Assembly (NCBI RefSeq): GCF_030380735.1
Contig: NZ_JAUDRZ010000025.1
Location: 1-64,000 of the forward strand
Source of the DNA: Rhizobium sp. S152
GTDB lineage: Bacteria > Pseudomonadota > Alphaproteobacteria > Rhizobiales > Rhizobiaceae
Length of the DNA: 64,000 nt
Direction: 5' to 3'
Part shown: one piece after another, positions 44,240 to 53,132 of the stretch
Layout of the letters: each line of letters starts with the position of its first letter
Numbering within the stretch: the first letter of the stretch is position 1
Made by a program: the position numbers and the translations under genes
Notes under the pieces: generated by a model
Database searches by the model: none
Seen by the model: only the letters and a program-made list of their open reading frames with translations
Told to the model about the DNA's origin: nothing

Positions 44240-45217
44240 ATGGCAAACGACTTCGACTTCCCACTCTCCCGTCGCCAGACACTCATCGCAGGCGCAGCGC
44301 TTTCTGCTGCGATGGCGGTTCCAGATCTCGCATTCTCAAAATCAGCAACTCAGACAGCGAAAGGAAACTTCGAAATGACCGACGGCTTCGTCAAGACCAA
44401 GGATGGCGTGAACATCTACTATAAGGATTGGGGTCCGAAGGACGCACAGCCGATCCATTTCCATCACGGTTGGCCGCTGTCTTCCGACGATTGGGATGCC
44501 CAGATGATCTTTTTCCTGCAGAACGGCTTCCGTGTCGTCGCACACGATCGCCGTGGCCACGGTCGCTCGTCTCAGGTCGCTGAAGGTCACGACATGGATC
44601 ACTACGCTGCCGACGCTTCTGCTGTCGTCGAGCATTTGAACCTGAAGAATGCTGTTCATATCGGGCACTCGACCGGCGGCGGCGAAGTTGCCCGCTACGT
44701 CGCGAAATTCGGCCAGCCTCAGGGTCGCGTCGCTAAGGCTGTTCTGGTCAGCGCGGTTCCGCCGCTGATGCTCAAGACTGAGTCCAATCCTGGTGGTCTT
44801 CCGATGGAGGTCTTCGATGGCATCCGCAAGGCGGTTGCAGACAACCGCGCACAGCTCTTCATCGATTTCCCCACGGGCCCATTCTACGGCTTCAACCGCG
44901 ATGGTGCGAAAGTTTATCCGGGCGTGATCCAGAATTGGTGGCGCCAAGGCATGATGGGCAGCGTCAAGGCGCACTATGACGGCATCAAGGCTTTCTCTGA
45001 AACCGACCAGACCGAAGACCTGAAGAAGATCACCGTTCCGACACTCGTCCTGCATGGTGATGACGACCAGGTAGTCCCGATTGCCGACTCCGGTGAGCTG
45101 TCCGTCAAGCTCGTCAAGAACGGCACGCTCAAGGTCTACAAGGGTTACCCGCATGGCATGCTGACGACGCACGCCGATGTGATCAACCCGGATCTGCTCG
45201 CCTTCATCAAGGCGTAA
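44240..45217 (+). CDS. Exported alpha/beta hydrolase, non-heme haloperoxidase / arylesterase-like
   Basis: 325 residues with a Tat signal ([16 protein letters not shown] at 10-25), so it acts in the periplasm. Catalytic elements are intact: oxyanion HHGWPLSSD, nucleophile S144 in IGHSTGGGE, acid in [10 protein letters not shown] and His in [10 protein letters not shown]. Family members hydrolyse esters, perhydrolyse, and halogenate in vitro. Related to the serine-less protein at 37624. The segment has notably clean, highly biased codon use (many GTC, CGC and AAG codons) compared with neighbours, suggesting high expression. It is transcribed alone between two terminators. Confidence 0.88.
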   Translation: MANDFDFPLSRRQTLIAGAALSAAMAVPDLAFSKSATQTAKGNFEMTDGFVKTKDGVNIYYKDWGPKDAQPIHFHHGWPLSSDDWDAQMIFFLQNGFRVVAHDRRGHGRSSQVAEGHDMDHYAADASAVVEHLNLKNAVHIGHSTGGGEVARYVAKFGQPQGRVAKAVLVSAVPPLMLKTESNPGGLPMEVFDGIRKAVADNRAQLFIDFPTGPFYGFNRDGAKVYPGVIQNWWRQGMMGSVKAHYDGIKAFSETDQTEDLKKITVPTLVLHGDDDQVVPIADSGELSVKLVKNGTLKVYKGYPHGMLTTHADVINPDLLAFIKA

Positions 45218-45233
45218 GCAAGTTCGCAATTGA

Positions 45234-45267
45234 CCCGCTCGCGAGCAGTCGCGAGCGGGATCTTTTT
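45234..45267 (+). terminator. Intrinsic terminator after haloperoxidase gene
   Basis: Perfect 11-bp stem CCCGCTCGCGA / TCGCGAGCGGG with loop GCAG, followed by ATCTTTTT. Strong Rho-independent terminator, 17 nt after the stop codon. Confidence 0.92.
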
Positions 45268-45293
45268 ATTTCAACCTTGCGTCGGGGGATGCC

Positions 45294-45974
45294 ATGAAAA
45301 GAGTTCCGCTCTCTGTCCTATTGAGCTTTAACGGCGGCTACGTCGATACGGCTGGTTTCCTTGCGCTGCAGGGGCTATTCCCCGCCCACGTCACTGGTAA
45401 CTTCGTGACGCTAGGCGCCACCCTTGTTATGGGTGGATCAGGTGCCCTTCCCAAGCTGCTGGCGCTTCCGGTCTTCTGCCTAGTGATCCTTGTGTCCCGT
45501 ATTGTCGGTCTCATGCTCCATAAGGCTGGTCGACCTGTCCTGAAATGCTTGCTTGCGACCAAGGTAGTGCTGTTGATCGCAGCCGCGATCTTCTCGGTTG
45601 TGCACGGCCCCTTCAGCAGCGCCACCGCAATTGCGAATCTCGTGATGGGTATGACCTTGGTTTCGGCTATGGCGGTTCAGAACGCGTTGCACCGTGTTCA
45701 TCTCGCCAAGTCGCCACCATCGACATTGATGACAGGAACGACCACTCAGATCATGCTCGATCTCGCGGAGATCATGGCAGGAGAGAAGGGTGAAAGTTCT
45801 ACCCAAGCACTTGGCCGCGTGAAGCGTATGATCGTTGCCGTTGCCGCTTTCGCCCTTGGATGTGCATGTGCGGCTCTCGCGATCGTCTCCATTCCGCTAT
45901 GGGCGTTTGTCATCCCTGCGGTTCTAAGCGTCTTCTCGTTTGTCGCTCGAGTCGAAACTCCAGAAGGCGACTGA
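45294..45974 (+). CDS. DUF1275 (YoaK-like) membrane protein
   Basis: 226 residues with about six hydrophobic segments. Family marks: FNGGYVDTAGFLALQGLFPAHVTGNFVTLG (cores GGYVDTAGF and HVTGNFV), and MTGTTTQIMLDL near residue 145. Function of the family is unknown; some members lie near stress and transport genes. ATG follows GGGGGATGCC. It begins 27 nt after the terminator, so it is likely a separate unit. Confidence 0.87.
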   Translation: MKRVPLSVLLSFNGGYVDTAGFLALQGLFPAHVTGNFVTLGATLVMGGSGALPKLLALPVFCLVILVSRIVGLMLHKAGRPVLKCLLATKVVLLIAAAIFSVVHGPFSSATAIANLVMGMTLVSAMAVQNALHRVHLAKSPPSTLMTGTTTQIMLDLAEIMAGEKGESSTQALGRVKRMIVAVAAFALGCACAALAIVSIPLWAFVIPAVLSVFSFVARVETPEGD

Positions 45975-46418
45975 GCGGCTGCGCTTCTTGAAGCGAGCGT
46001 CTGCAAAGGTCGATGTCCTAAAGTCTCTGCCACCGGCGTAACTGCGCCCCGAGCGCCGCCCGGTGCTCGGCACACGCTCCTATAATTTTGGACGACATTT
46101 TTAGAGCGGCGGTCGCCCTTTTCGGGGCGGCCGTTTGGGCTTCAGGCCCTGCCGAGTTGTTTGCTTCGCGGTAGGTTGATTGAAGGCTGCGGTAACATCC
46201 TCAATGCCTGGTCCGGCCCCACATCAATGCGCTCATCGACTCGGATAGAGCACATTCGAAACACCCGTGGACGGGTATTGCGCCCTGTGAGAGCGCCTTT
46301 TATCTTGTCGTCGGCTTTAGACCATCGACGAGCGACCAGCATTATACGCGCTCGCAAGAGGATACATAGAGAATATAAAGCTGGCAGCCTTGCGCCACAC
46401 GTCGGGACCAGGATGTCG
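45975..46418. other. 444-bp region without a convincing gene
   Basis: Open frames here are shadows or short. Two hairpins stand out: CGAGCGCC / GGTGCTCG (46050-46069, loop GCCC, one G-T pair) and a 9-bp stem at 46110-46133. A TATAAT word at 46081-46086 lies between them. A small transcript is conceivable, but I see no further support. Confidence 0.35.
46110..46133 (+). terminator. Candidate terminator hairpin
   Basis: Stem CGGTCGCCC / GGGCGGCCG with one T-G pair and a 6-nt loop, followed by TTT. Weak intrinsic terminator, 136 nt after the DUF1275 gene. Confidence 0.4.
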
Positions 46419-48000
46419 TCACCGGCGGTTCTCAGCCGCCATTTCTTGCAGATCCAACTCGTGCTCAAGCTGTCGGAGAACCTCATCGTGGATTTCTCCG
46501 GCTTTATGCATTTTCAAGATCTCAGCACGTCCAGCGGCGATTGCCGCGAGAACCGTATCGAAGTGTTCAAGTTTGATGGCGTGATGGAACTCCCGGTCCC
46601 GCTCATAGTGCGCTGCCACCTGCGCTCGGTGTCCATACTGCTCTAACAGTCTTGGATGCCGCTCATTGCCATCTGCATCCTGCGACAGCGCCTGAATAGC
46701 TTTGTATTGCGCATTAGCCACTCTTCGCCAGGCCATCGCTTCGTTTGCCTGTACCGTGTGGCGCTCGTCTGAACCGACCACACCTAGAAGCGAGATGAGC
46801 GGCCCCCAATGTACTCCCTTGCAACAGAACCGTAACGATGATCACGGCGAATGCACTCACCAAGATCAGGTCTCTTCCGGGAAAATTGGCCGGGAGCGAC
46901 AACGCGCCGGTCAGGGTCACCACACCGCGCATCCCAGCCCAGCTCATCACCACGGTAGTGGCTAGCGACGCCGCCCCATGCAAGCGCCGTAGCCGGAAAG
47001 CAAACCTACCTATCGTACCGGCGGTCAACAACCAGGCAAACCGCGCATAGATTACCGTCAACACGACAGCAAGCACGGGAAGTTCCAGCGACACCATCCC
47101 CTGTTGGACACCGCCAAATCGGTCGAGTACGCCGCGCAACGATAGTCCTATCAAGATGAACAGAAGCGACTCCATCACGAACACGAGCGCTTTCCAAAAC
47201 GCTTGAGCCCTGATGCGTGTCTCGGCTCTGAACATCTCGTGTTGGTGCCAGCCTAGCAAGAGGCCTGTGCTGACGGTGGAAAGTACCCCTGATCCTCCAA
47301 GCTTCTCGGCCGCGATGTAGGACAAGGCGGCGAGTAGCAAGGTCGACGTGATAATCAATTCGCTGTCACGTAGCTTCCGGATAACGGCCAGACCTGCCCA
47401 TCCAATCGAAAGACCCACTGCAATCCCGGCCAAGGTGACCCATATCAAGGACGTCACAGCCTCAGTTACGCTGAACGCTCCCGTCAACGTAGCTGCCACG
47501 GCAAACCGCAGTAGCACCAAGCCACTTGCGTCGTTTACTAGGCTCTCCCCTTCCAGCAGCGCCGTAATGCGGCTTGGTAGATGGAGGCGCTCAAGAATAG
47601 CTCCTGCCGCGATCGCATCGGGCGGCGAAACGATGGCTCCGAGCGCAAATCCTACTGACCACGGTAGCCCTGGGAGCAACAAATGGAAAATAATGCCCAC
47701 TGCGAGCGTGGTGAAGGCCACCGCCCCGAGCGCGAGGGAAGCGATGCCTGTGAAGTATCGCTTAAAGTCACCCCATACCGTGTAGTAGGCACTCCGCATC
47801 AGCAGCGGGGGGAGAAAAACCAACATAACAAGGCTGGGATCTATCTCAATCTGAGGAACGCCAGGCGTCAATGCGAGCACAACCCCACCAACGATAAGCG
47901 CTGCGGCTGGAGGAAGCCGCAGTCGCCTTGCTATCAGTTCGAGGATCACTGCTGTCATCAGCAGCAGGACCAAAAACTCGTAGGTGTGTTCCGAATTCAT
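46419..48000 (-). pseudogene. CPA1-type Na+/H+ antiporter gene broken by a +1 frameshift
   Basis: Encodes a monovalent cation:proton antiporter of the NhaP/YjcE type. From ATG 48000 the first frame gives 12 or so membrane helices with the ion-binding segment GESLVNDASGLVLLRF and MRGVVTLTGALSLP. After LLQGSTLG the frame shifts: it runs on as GAAHLASRCGRF and stops at 46714. The frame one base away restores the expected C-terminus: LGPLISLLGVVGSDER, then QANEAMAWRRVANAQY and the tail HDEVLRQLEHELDLQEMAAE to 46419. The junction is a run of five C bases at 46803-46807 (five G on the coding strand); four would give one intact frame. It is either a recent inactivating indel or a sequencing/assembly error. 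The membrane part is complete, so partial function is possible. Confidence 0.88.
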
Positions 48001-48019
48001 TCGTCGCCAAAACCCTAGA

Positions 48020-49006
48020 TCAGAGACCCGCGCGTGATCGTCCAAGAACCTTACGGTTAACCACATGGACAGGTGTTTGGCCGCTCAATACTCGAGCTAC
48101 CTCACCGGGCGCTCCAGCTTGAAGCTCGGCGAATGCCTCGATTGAGTACCACGCCGCGTGCGGATTGATTACAACGTTTTCACGGTGTCGCAGGGGGTGG
48201 TCGATCGGCAGGGGTTCTGGCACAGTCGTGTCTAGGGCGGCACCACCGATAAGTTTGCCATCCAGCGCACGAACAAGCGCATCCTGGTCTATCACGGCGC
48301 CACGCGAGCAATTGACGATATAGGCATGCGGCTGCATCTTTCTGAAAAGATCGTCGCCAAACAAGCCTTTGGTGTCTGCCGTAAGAGGCGTGTGCACGGA
48401 GATCAAGTCCGCTCTAGCAAGTAGTTCGTCTAGCTCGACCTTGCTGCCAGGTGCCCTTGCGTCCTCTTCCTTCAAAAAGGGATCGTACCAAAGAATCGTC
48501 ACGCCAAAGGCGGCCATCCGGTTCGCGACGTGCCGCGCGATGTTGCCGAACCCAACGAGCCCGACAGTTTGCGTCGATAACCTCCGGATTGGTGCCGCCT
48601 CCATAACGTCCCACCGCCCAGCTCGCACGGCTCGGTCTAGGAGCGACGTTTTGCGGACGCCGCCAATGAGAAGTGCAACCGTGTGGTCAGCTACTTCTTC
48701 AACGCAGTAACTAGGATTGTTCGTCACGATGATCCCGGCGTCCGTGGCGGCATCAAGGTCGATGGTATCCACCCCGATGCCATACCGCGCAATGATTTTG
48801 CACTTCGGCATCTCACTCATAGCCTTTGCAGTGATGGGACCTGCGTAGGTATTCAGCAGTGCGTCGCAGTCAGCAGCCTCCGAGAGGAACTCTTGCTCAG
48901 TCTTCGTGTGCATTGGAAAAAGATCGACGTCTGGGCCAAGTATGCCGCGCTCAACATCGACACTTTTCCACACGTAATCCGATATTACCACTTTGGAGCG
49001 GCTCAT
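48020..49006 (-). CDS. D-isomer-specific 2-hydroxyacid dehydrogenase
   Basis: 328-residue NAD(P)-dependent enzyme interconverting 2-hydroxy and 2-oxo acids. The nucleotide-binding motif is VGLVGFGNIARHVANRM near 145; catalytic residues lie in NCSRGAVIDQDAL (Arg region), TTVPEPLP (Glu) and NPHAAWYS (His). It belongs to the C-terminal-binding-protein-like subgroup. The ATG at 49006 with GGAAGG upstream is clearly better than an in-frame start at 49054. It lies 31 nt downstream of the FAH-family gene on the same strand. Confidence 0.88.
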   Translation of the reverse strand: MSRSKVVISDYVWKSVDVERGILGPDVDLFPMHTKTEQEFLSEAADCDALLNTYAGPITAKAMSEMPKCKIIARYGIGVDTIDLDAATDAGIIVTNNPSYCVEEVADHTVALLIGGVRKTSLLDRAVRAGRWDVMEAAPIRRLSTQTVGLVGFGNIARHVANRMAAFGVTILWYDPFLKEEDARAPGSKVELDELLARADLISVHTPLTADTKGLFGDDLFRKMQPHAYIVNCSRGAVIDQDALVRALDGKLIGGAALDTTVPEPLPIDHPLRHRENVVINPHAAWYSIEAFAELQAGAPGEVARVLSGQTPVHVVNRKVLGRSRAGL

Positions 49007-49037
49007 AGCTGCTTCCTTTCCGGTTTTGAAATTGAAC

Positions 49038-49886
49038 TCAGGCTTCCCAGGCAACGATTTCCTGGCGTTGTGCTCCGAGTCCGTCGATCCCCAGAGTCAC
49101 TACGTCTCCGGGCCTTAAGAAGACCGGCGGTTTTTGTCCAAGGCCAACACCAGCAGGAGTGCCAGTGGCAATCAGGTCACCGGGTTCAAGCGCGTAGAAG
49201 TTTGAAACGTAGCTGACGATTTCCCGCACACCGAAGACGAGGTTTGACGTGTTCCCGTCCTGGTATCGGTGACCGTTTACCTCCAGCCAGATTGGCAGTT
49301 CGCCGACATTTTCGACCTCGTCCTTCGTGACAAGCCATGGGCCGACTGGAGCAAACCCCGGAAAGCTCTTCCCCTTGGTCCACTGCCCTCCGCGATCCAT
49401 CTGATAGGATCGCTCGGAAAGGTCATTAACAACGCAATAACCCGCAACGTGTGCGAGCGCGTCCTCGGGCGATATGTATAGGCCGCCCTTGCCAATGATG
49501 ATTCCAAGTTCGACTTCCCAGTCGCCCTTCTCCGACTGCCGGGGAAGCCGGACCAAATCTGTCGATCCGCTAGGACGGCACCCTTTCATGAAGATGGTCG
49601 GCTCCTTCGGAAGAGGTAAGCCTACTTCAGCCGCGTGGTCCGTGTAATTCAGTCCTATGCAAATAATCTTGCCGATAGACGAGACCGGCGGACCTAATCG
49701 CACATTCGCGTCGTCGACGACTGGCAGGCGGTCAATGTCCAACTCAGCGAGAGCTTTCAGGCTCTCGTCAGACAAAACCTCCGGAAGGATATCTGGAGCA
49801 AAGATCGAGATATCCCGAAGCTTACCGTTTCCATCGACGAGCGCGGGGCGCTCAGCCCCAGCCGCTCCATAGCGAGCGAGTTTCAT
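49038..49886 (-). CDS. Fumarylacetoacetate hydrolase (FAH) family enzyme
   Basis: 282 residues. The metal-binding region is visible in IICIGLNYTDHAAE (residues 74-87), EPTIFMKGCRPSGS, and EVELGIIIGKGG (the Glu pair). GDLIATGTPAGVG near 235 is the conserved C-terminal motif. FAH-fold enzymes hydrolyse acylpyruvates, decarboxylate or hydrate catechol-cleavage products such as oxohexenedioate. Between a dehalogenase-like hydrolase and a hydroxyacid dehydrogenase, it suggests a short pathway for 2-oxo acids. Confidence 0.87.
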   Translation of the reverse strand: MKLARYGAAGAERPALVDGNGKLRDISIFAPDILPEVLSDESLKALAELDIDRLPVVDDANVRLGPPVSSIGKIICIGLNYTDHAAEVGLPLPKEPTIFMKGCRPSGSTDLVRLPRQSEKGDWEVELGIIIGKGGLYISPEDALAHVAGYCVVNDLSERSYQMDRGGQWTKGKSFPGFAPVGPWLVTKDEVENVGELPIWLEVNGHRYQDGNTSNLVFGVREIVSYVSNFYALEPGDLIATGTPAGVGLGQKPPVFLRPGDVVTLGIDGLGAQRQEIVAWEA

Positions 49887-49913
49887 TGGTTTATCCTTTC
49901 GAGGGAGAATTGA

Positions 49914-50774
49914 TCAGCCGTTCCAGGTCTCAAGGAACTTCAGAAGGAGCCCATTCACAATCTCGGGCTGCTCTTCCTGCGGAAGGTGGCCGCATTGGGG
50001 GATCGCATGCGTTTCGAGGTTATCGGCCATCTCCGCCCAGATCTTGGGCATGTCGAATAGTTTGCCCACAGTGTGGAAGTCTGCGCCCCATAGGGACATG
50101 ACCGGGCAAGCGATCTTCACATTCGCGTCTTCCAGGTCCTCAGCTATATCGAGCGCGTTTGCACGATAGTCAGACATGGCGCCACGTACTGCCCCCGGCG
50201 CTTGGAAAGCACGAACATACGTGTCGAATGCTTCTCCGCTGATAGCTGCAGGGTCATAGCACCAATCTGAGAAGAAGTGCCGCAGCCAGAGGTGTTCACG
50301 ACCAGCAATCAGGGCTTCCGGCAGGTCCGGCACGAGATGGAACAGGAAAAACCAATAGGCCTTTGCGATCTTTGCATCGAGATCGCGAGCAACAATCCGT
50401 GTGGGAACATTGTCCATCACCACCAAGCGATCGACCAAGTCGGGATAATCTTTGGCAAATCGCGTAGACACTCTCGCTCCACGGTCGTGCCCCACCAACG
50501 CGATCTTATCAATCTGCAGCTCGCGCATGAGTTCGCGCAGATCCAGAGCCATGTTCCGCTTGTCATACCCCGTCGCGGGCTTCTCAGTTTCACCGTACCC
50601 ACGAAGGTCCGGTGCGATCACGCGATAGCGTTCCGCAAGCACAGGGATCTGGAAGCGCCACGCGAAGTTTGTCTCCGGGAACCCATGCAAGAGCACCACA
50701 GGTGGCCCCTCGCCAGCCTCAACGACGTGTTGGCGAATTCCATTGGCGTAAATCCCATACCGCTTCAGCTTCAT
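49914..50774 (-). CDS. Alpha/beta hydrolase, haloacetate dehalogenase / epoxide hydrolase type
   Basis: 286 residues. The nucleophile is aspartate D97 in VGHDRGARV, as in haloacetate dehalogenases and epoxide hydrolases. HGFPETNFAWR holds the oxyanion region, DNVPTR matches the segment after the nucleophile seen in fluoroacetate dehalogenases, and QCGHLPQEE holds the catalytic His. It is the first gene of a leftward unit with the FAH and hydroxyacid dehydrogenase genes. Dehalogenation of a 2-haloacid would give the 2-hydroxyacid that the dehydrogenase could use; this is an inference from order. Confidence 0.85.
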   Translation of the reverse strand: MKLKRYGIYANGIRQHVVEAGEGPPVVLLHGFPETNFAWRFQIPVLAERYRVIAPDLRGYGETEKPATGYDKRNMALDLRELMRELQIDKIALVGHDRGARVSTRFAKDYPDLVDRLVVMDNVPTRIVARDLDAKIAKAYWFFLFHLVPDLPEALIAGREHLWLRHFFSDWCYDPAAISGEAFDTYVRAFQAPGAVRGAMSDYRANALDIAEDLEDANVKIACPVMSLWGADFHTVGKLFDMPKIWAEMADNLETHAIPQCGHLPQEEQPEIVNGLLLKFLETWNG

Positions 50775-50970
50775 GTCGCTCTCCGTTCATTGCGTCGTTG
50801 CGATATGTTTTAATTGCCGAAGATGCGGGGTTTGCGCTTGGACGAATTGCTTGGAGTTGAACAATCCGGCTCTGGTTTCTCTCTGGCGAGACAGCTGCTA
50901 TTTAGCCACGCGGCAGCTACCCTAGCCGTGCATCGCCGGATCCAGGTGTTGTGTCATCGATCTAGGCGAG

Positions 50971-52080
50971 TTAGCCTTGAGAGCTAAACAGGTGTTTGTG
51001 CTGGCGAGGCTGGCATCGGAGGTATTGGTCCGCAGCAGACACGGTATCGCCGAAATGAGCAGCAGCGTGCCACGGCCACCGGGGATCGTAGAGAATAGCC
51101 CGAGCGATCGCTATGCAGTCTGCGTCGCCAGTGCCAATTATTGCCTCTGCCTGCTCGAACTCAGTGATAAGACCAACAGCGATCACTGGTATTTTGACCG
51201 CTGCTTTGACTGCTCGCGCAAACGGGACCTGATAACTTGGCCCAATCGCTATGTTCTGATCATGCGCAAGCCCGCCACTCGAAACATGGATGGCGTTGCA
51301 ACCTCTCGCTTCCAACTCAGATGCGAAAGCGACTGTCGATTCCAAATCCCAACCGCCTTCCGACCAGTCGGTAGCGGAAACGCGTACCGTTACTGGTCGA
51401 TCAATCGGAAACGCCTCACGGACGGCCTCAAACACCTCTAGTGGAAATCGCATTCGGTTTTGGAGTGAACCGCCATACTCGTCCACCCTCCTATTGGACA
51501 GCGGCGAGAGGAATTGATGGAGCAGATAGCCGTGCGCCGCGTGGATTTGAACTGCCGAAAGACCAAGGCGGGCCGCGCGACGAGCCGCGCTTTTGAAACT
51601 GTCGCGAAGTAACGTCATGTCCGCTCGATCCAGCGGAACAGGAGCATCATAATGGGAGCGAAACGGCACATCGCTCGCTCCCAATGTTTGCCATCCCAGT
51701 GTGTCCGTCGGCGGGATCTGCCCCCCGCCTTTCCACGGAACCTGGCTGGACGCTTTGCGCCCAGCGTGGCTGAGTTGGATGGCGATAGGCATATCCGAGT
51801 AGCGGCGAACACCTTCGAGTGTTTTGGCAATCGTTGCCTCGGTCTCATCGGAGTAGAGTCCCACATCGCCGTATGAGATACGCCCTTCAGGCGATACTGC
51901 CGTAGCCTCAATGGTGAGTAGCGCAGCGCCGGAATTTGCGAGCATGCCTAGATGCATCATATGCCAGTCAGTCATCCGCCCGTCTATTGCAGTGTACTGG
52001 CACATTGGGGCGATAACGATCCGGTTTCGCAGTGCCAGATCCCCGACTTTCAATGGCGAAAACAGTTTGGAATGGGTCAT
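50971..52080 (-). CDS. NADH:flavin oxidoreductase, YqjM-type old yellow enzyme
   Basis: 369 residues. C27 in VIAPMCQYTAIDG is the redox-tuning cysteine of the YqjM/thermophilic-like OYE class, unlike the enzyme at 2714. Substrate-binding His pair in HAAHGYLLHQF, then SNRRVDEYGGS, and C-terminal GDADCIAIARAILYDPRWPWHAA. ATG 52080 (MTHSKLFSPL) is preferred to 52143 because it gives the canonical start. The end lies 196 nt from the dehalogenase-like gene; nothing is seen in that gap. The upstream AraC gene, on the same strand, is a possible regulator. Confidence 0.9.
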   Translation of the reverse strand: MTHSKLFSPLKVGDLALRNRIVIAPMCQYTAIDGRMTDWHMMHLGMLANSGAALLTIEATAVSPEGRISYGDVGLYSDETEATIAKTLEGVRRYSDMPIAIQLSHAGRKASSQVPWKGGGQIPPTDTLGWQTLGASDVPFRSHYDAPVPLDRADMTLLRDSFKSAARRAARLGLSAVQIHAAHGYLLHQFLSPLSNRRVDEYGGSLQNRMRFPLEVFEAVREAFPIDRPVTVRVSATDWSEGGWDLESTVAFASELEARGCNAIHVSSGGLAHDQNIAIGPSYQVPFARAVKAAVKIPVIAVGLITEFEQAEAIIGTGDADCIAIARAILYDPRWPWHAAAHFGDTVSAADQYLRCQPRQHKHLFSSQG

Positions 52081-52189
52081 CAACAGCTCCACATCATTAG
52101 GCGCTCTGACGCCGCCATGTTCCCCATACCGTTCCTCAGGCAATCAAGCTTGAACGATCCGACTGCCGTGCGCTGACCTGCAACCTCGC

Positions 52190-53086
52190 TTAATCCTCTT
52201 TTTCCGCGCCAGATCGGTTCTGTCGTCTCCATTTACCGGGTGTTTGCCCAACAACACCTTGAAAAACGCGCGTCATGTGGCTCTGGTCAGCAAAACCGCA
52301 TTTAGTAGCCACATCAAAAATTGTGTCTTTTGAGAGAAGCAGCTCTTTCGCTTTCGCAACGCGATATTCAGTGAGCCACTTATACGGGCTCTTACCGAAC
52401 GTTTCCTTGAAGGCGCGTGTGAAGTGGCTTCTTGATAATCCGCATATTTCCGCAAGCCTGGTTATTGACACCTGATCGAAGGCCGTAGTCGTGAGGAATT
52501 CCAGGGCACGCTTTTCCTGCCAGGGCGCTAACAGACCACTCTTCTTTGAGGGGAAATACTGCCCCCCATATGACTGCGCCAGGTGGGTCAGCAACACGAT
52601 GCTGATTTGCTCAAGGAACATTTGATTGGGATCCTGCCTGCTTAGCAGATAGGGGGATATCGCTTGGGCAAGCCCTAGAATGACTTCATCTCGCGTCCCG
52701 GGCTTGCAGTCGAAACCATCGAACTGAGGTCGACCAAGCTCCTCTAGAAATGTGCGTATGAACGCGAGAGGGATATTGAAGCGAATATTGTCGAAGGGCG
52801 AGAGATGATGACACTGCCACTCCTCCCTCAAATCAGTTATCGCAATGGCTGATTTTGGATGCCCTCCCTCAAAAGCGAGCCTTCCATTGCGCCACAGACG
52901 ATGGTGGCGAAAGTCTTCCAATTGGGTGATTACTGAAACGGCTTCTTCCCGCTTGCTTGGTGGCGCAATTGGCAGATCGTCGCCATCGTAACTCAAGCGA
53001 GTGACGGTGACCGCCGATGCCTTGATCGACCAACTTGTGACTTTGGCCGCAAAAGGTGAAAAGGCTCCGTCGATATTGGTGTCCAA
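52190..53086 (-). CDS. AraC-family transcriptional regulator
   Basis: 298 residues. N-terminal sensor-like half (about 1-185) and C-terminal AraC DNA-binding domain with two helix-turn-helix units: ITRLAEICGLSRSHFTRAFK and IFDVATKCGFADQSHMTRVF. The ending is VGQTPGKWRRQ. The start is a TTG with GGAG at 10 nt. It resembles the next gene at 53133 along its length, so the two are duplicates. Probable regulator of the YqjM-type gene 110 nt downstream. Confidence 0.87.
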   Translation of the reverse strand: MDTNIDGAFSPFAAKVTSWSIKASAVTVTRLSYDGDDLPIAPPSKREEAVSVITQLEDFRHHRLWRNGRLAFEGGHPKSAIAITDLREEWQCHHLSPFDNIRFNIPLAFIRTFLEELGRPQFDGFDCKPGTRDEVILGLAQAISPYLLSRQDPNQMFLEQISIVLLTHLAQSYGGQYFPSKKSGLLAPWQEKRALEFLTTTAFDQVSITRLAEICGLSRSHFTRAFKETFGKSPYKWLTEYRVAKAKELLLSKDTIFDVATKCGFADQSHMTRVFQGVVGQTPGKWRRQNRSGAEKED

Positions 53087-53132
53087 AACTCGGATCTCCG
53101 CGGAATCAGATCAAGAAAGGGCGTTCGACAAC

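Noticed and set aside
44342..45229. 295-codon open frame on the minus strand
   Set aside because: Antisense of the haloperoxidase-like gene; the long open frame follows from its strong codon bias.
46161..46646. 161-codon open frame on the plus strand
   Set aside because: Overlaps the antiporter C-terminal part on the other strand and has no recognisable motif or ribosome binding site.
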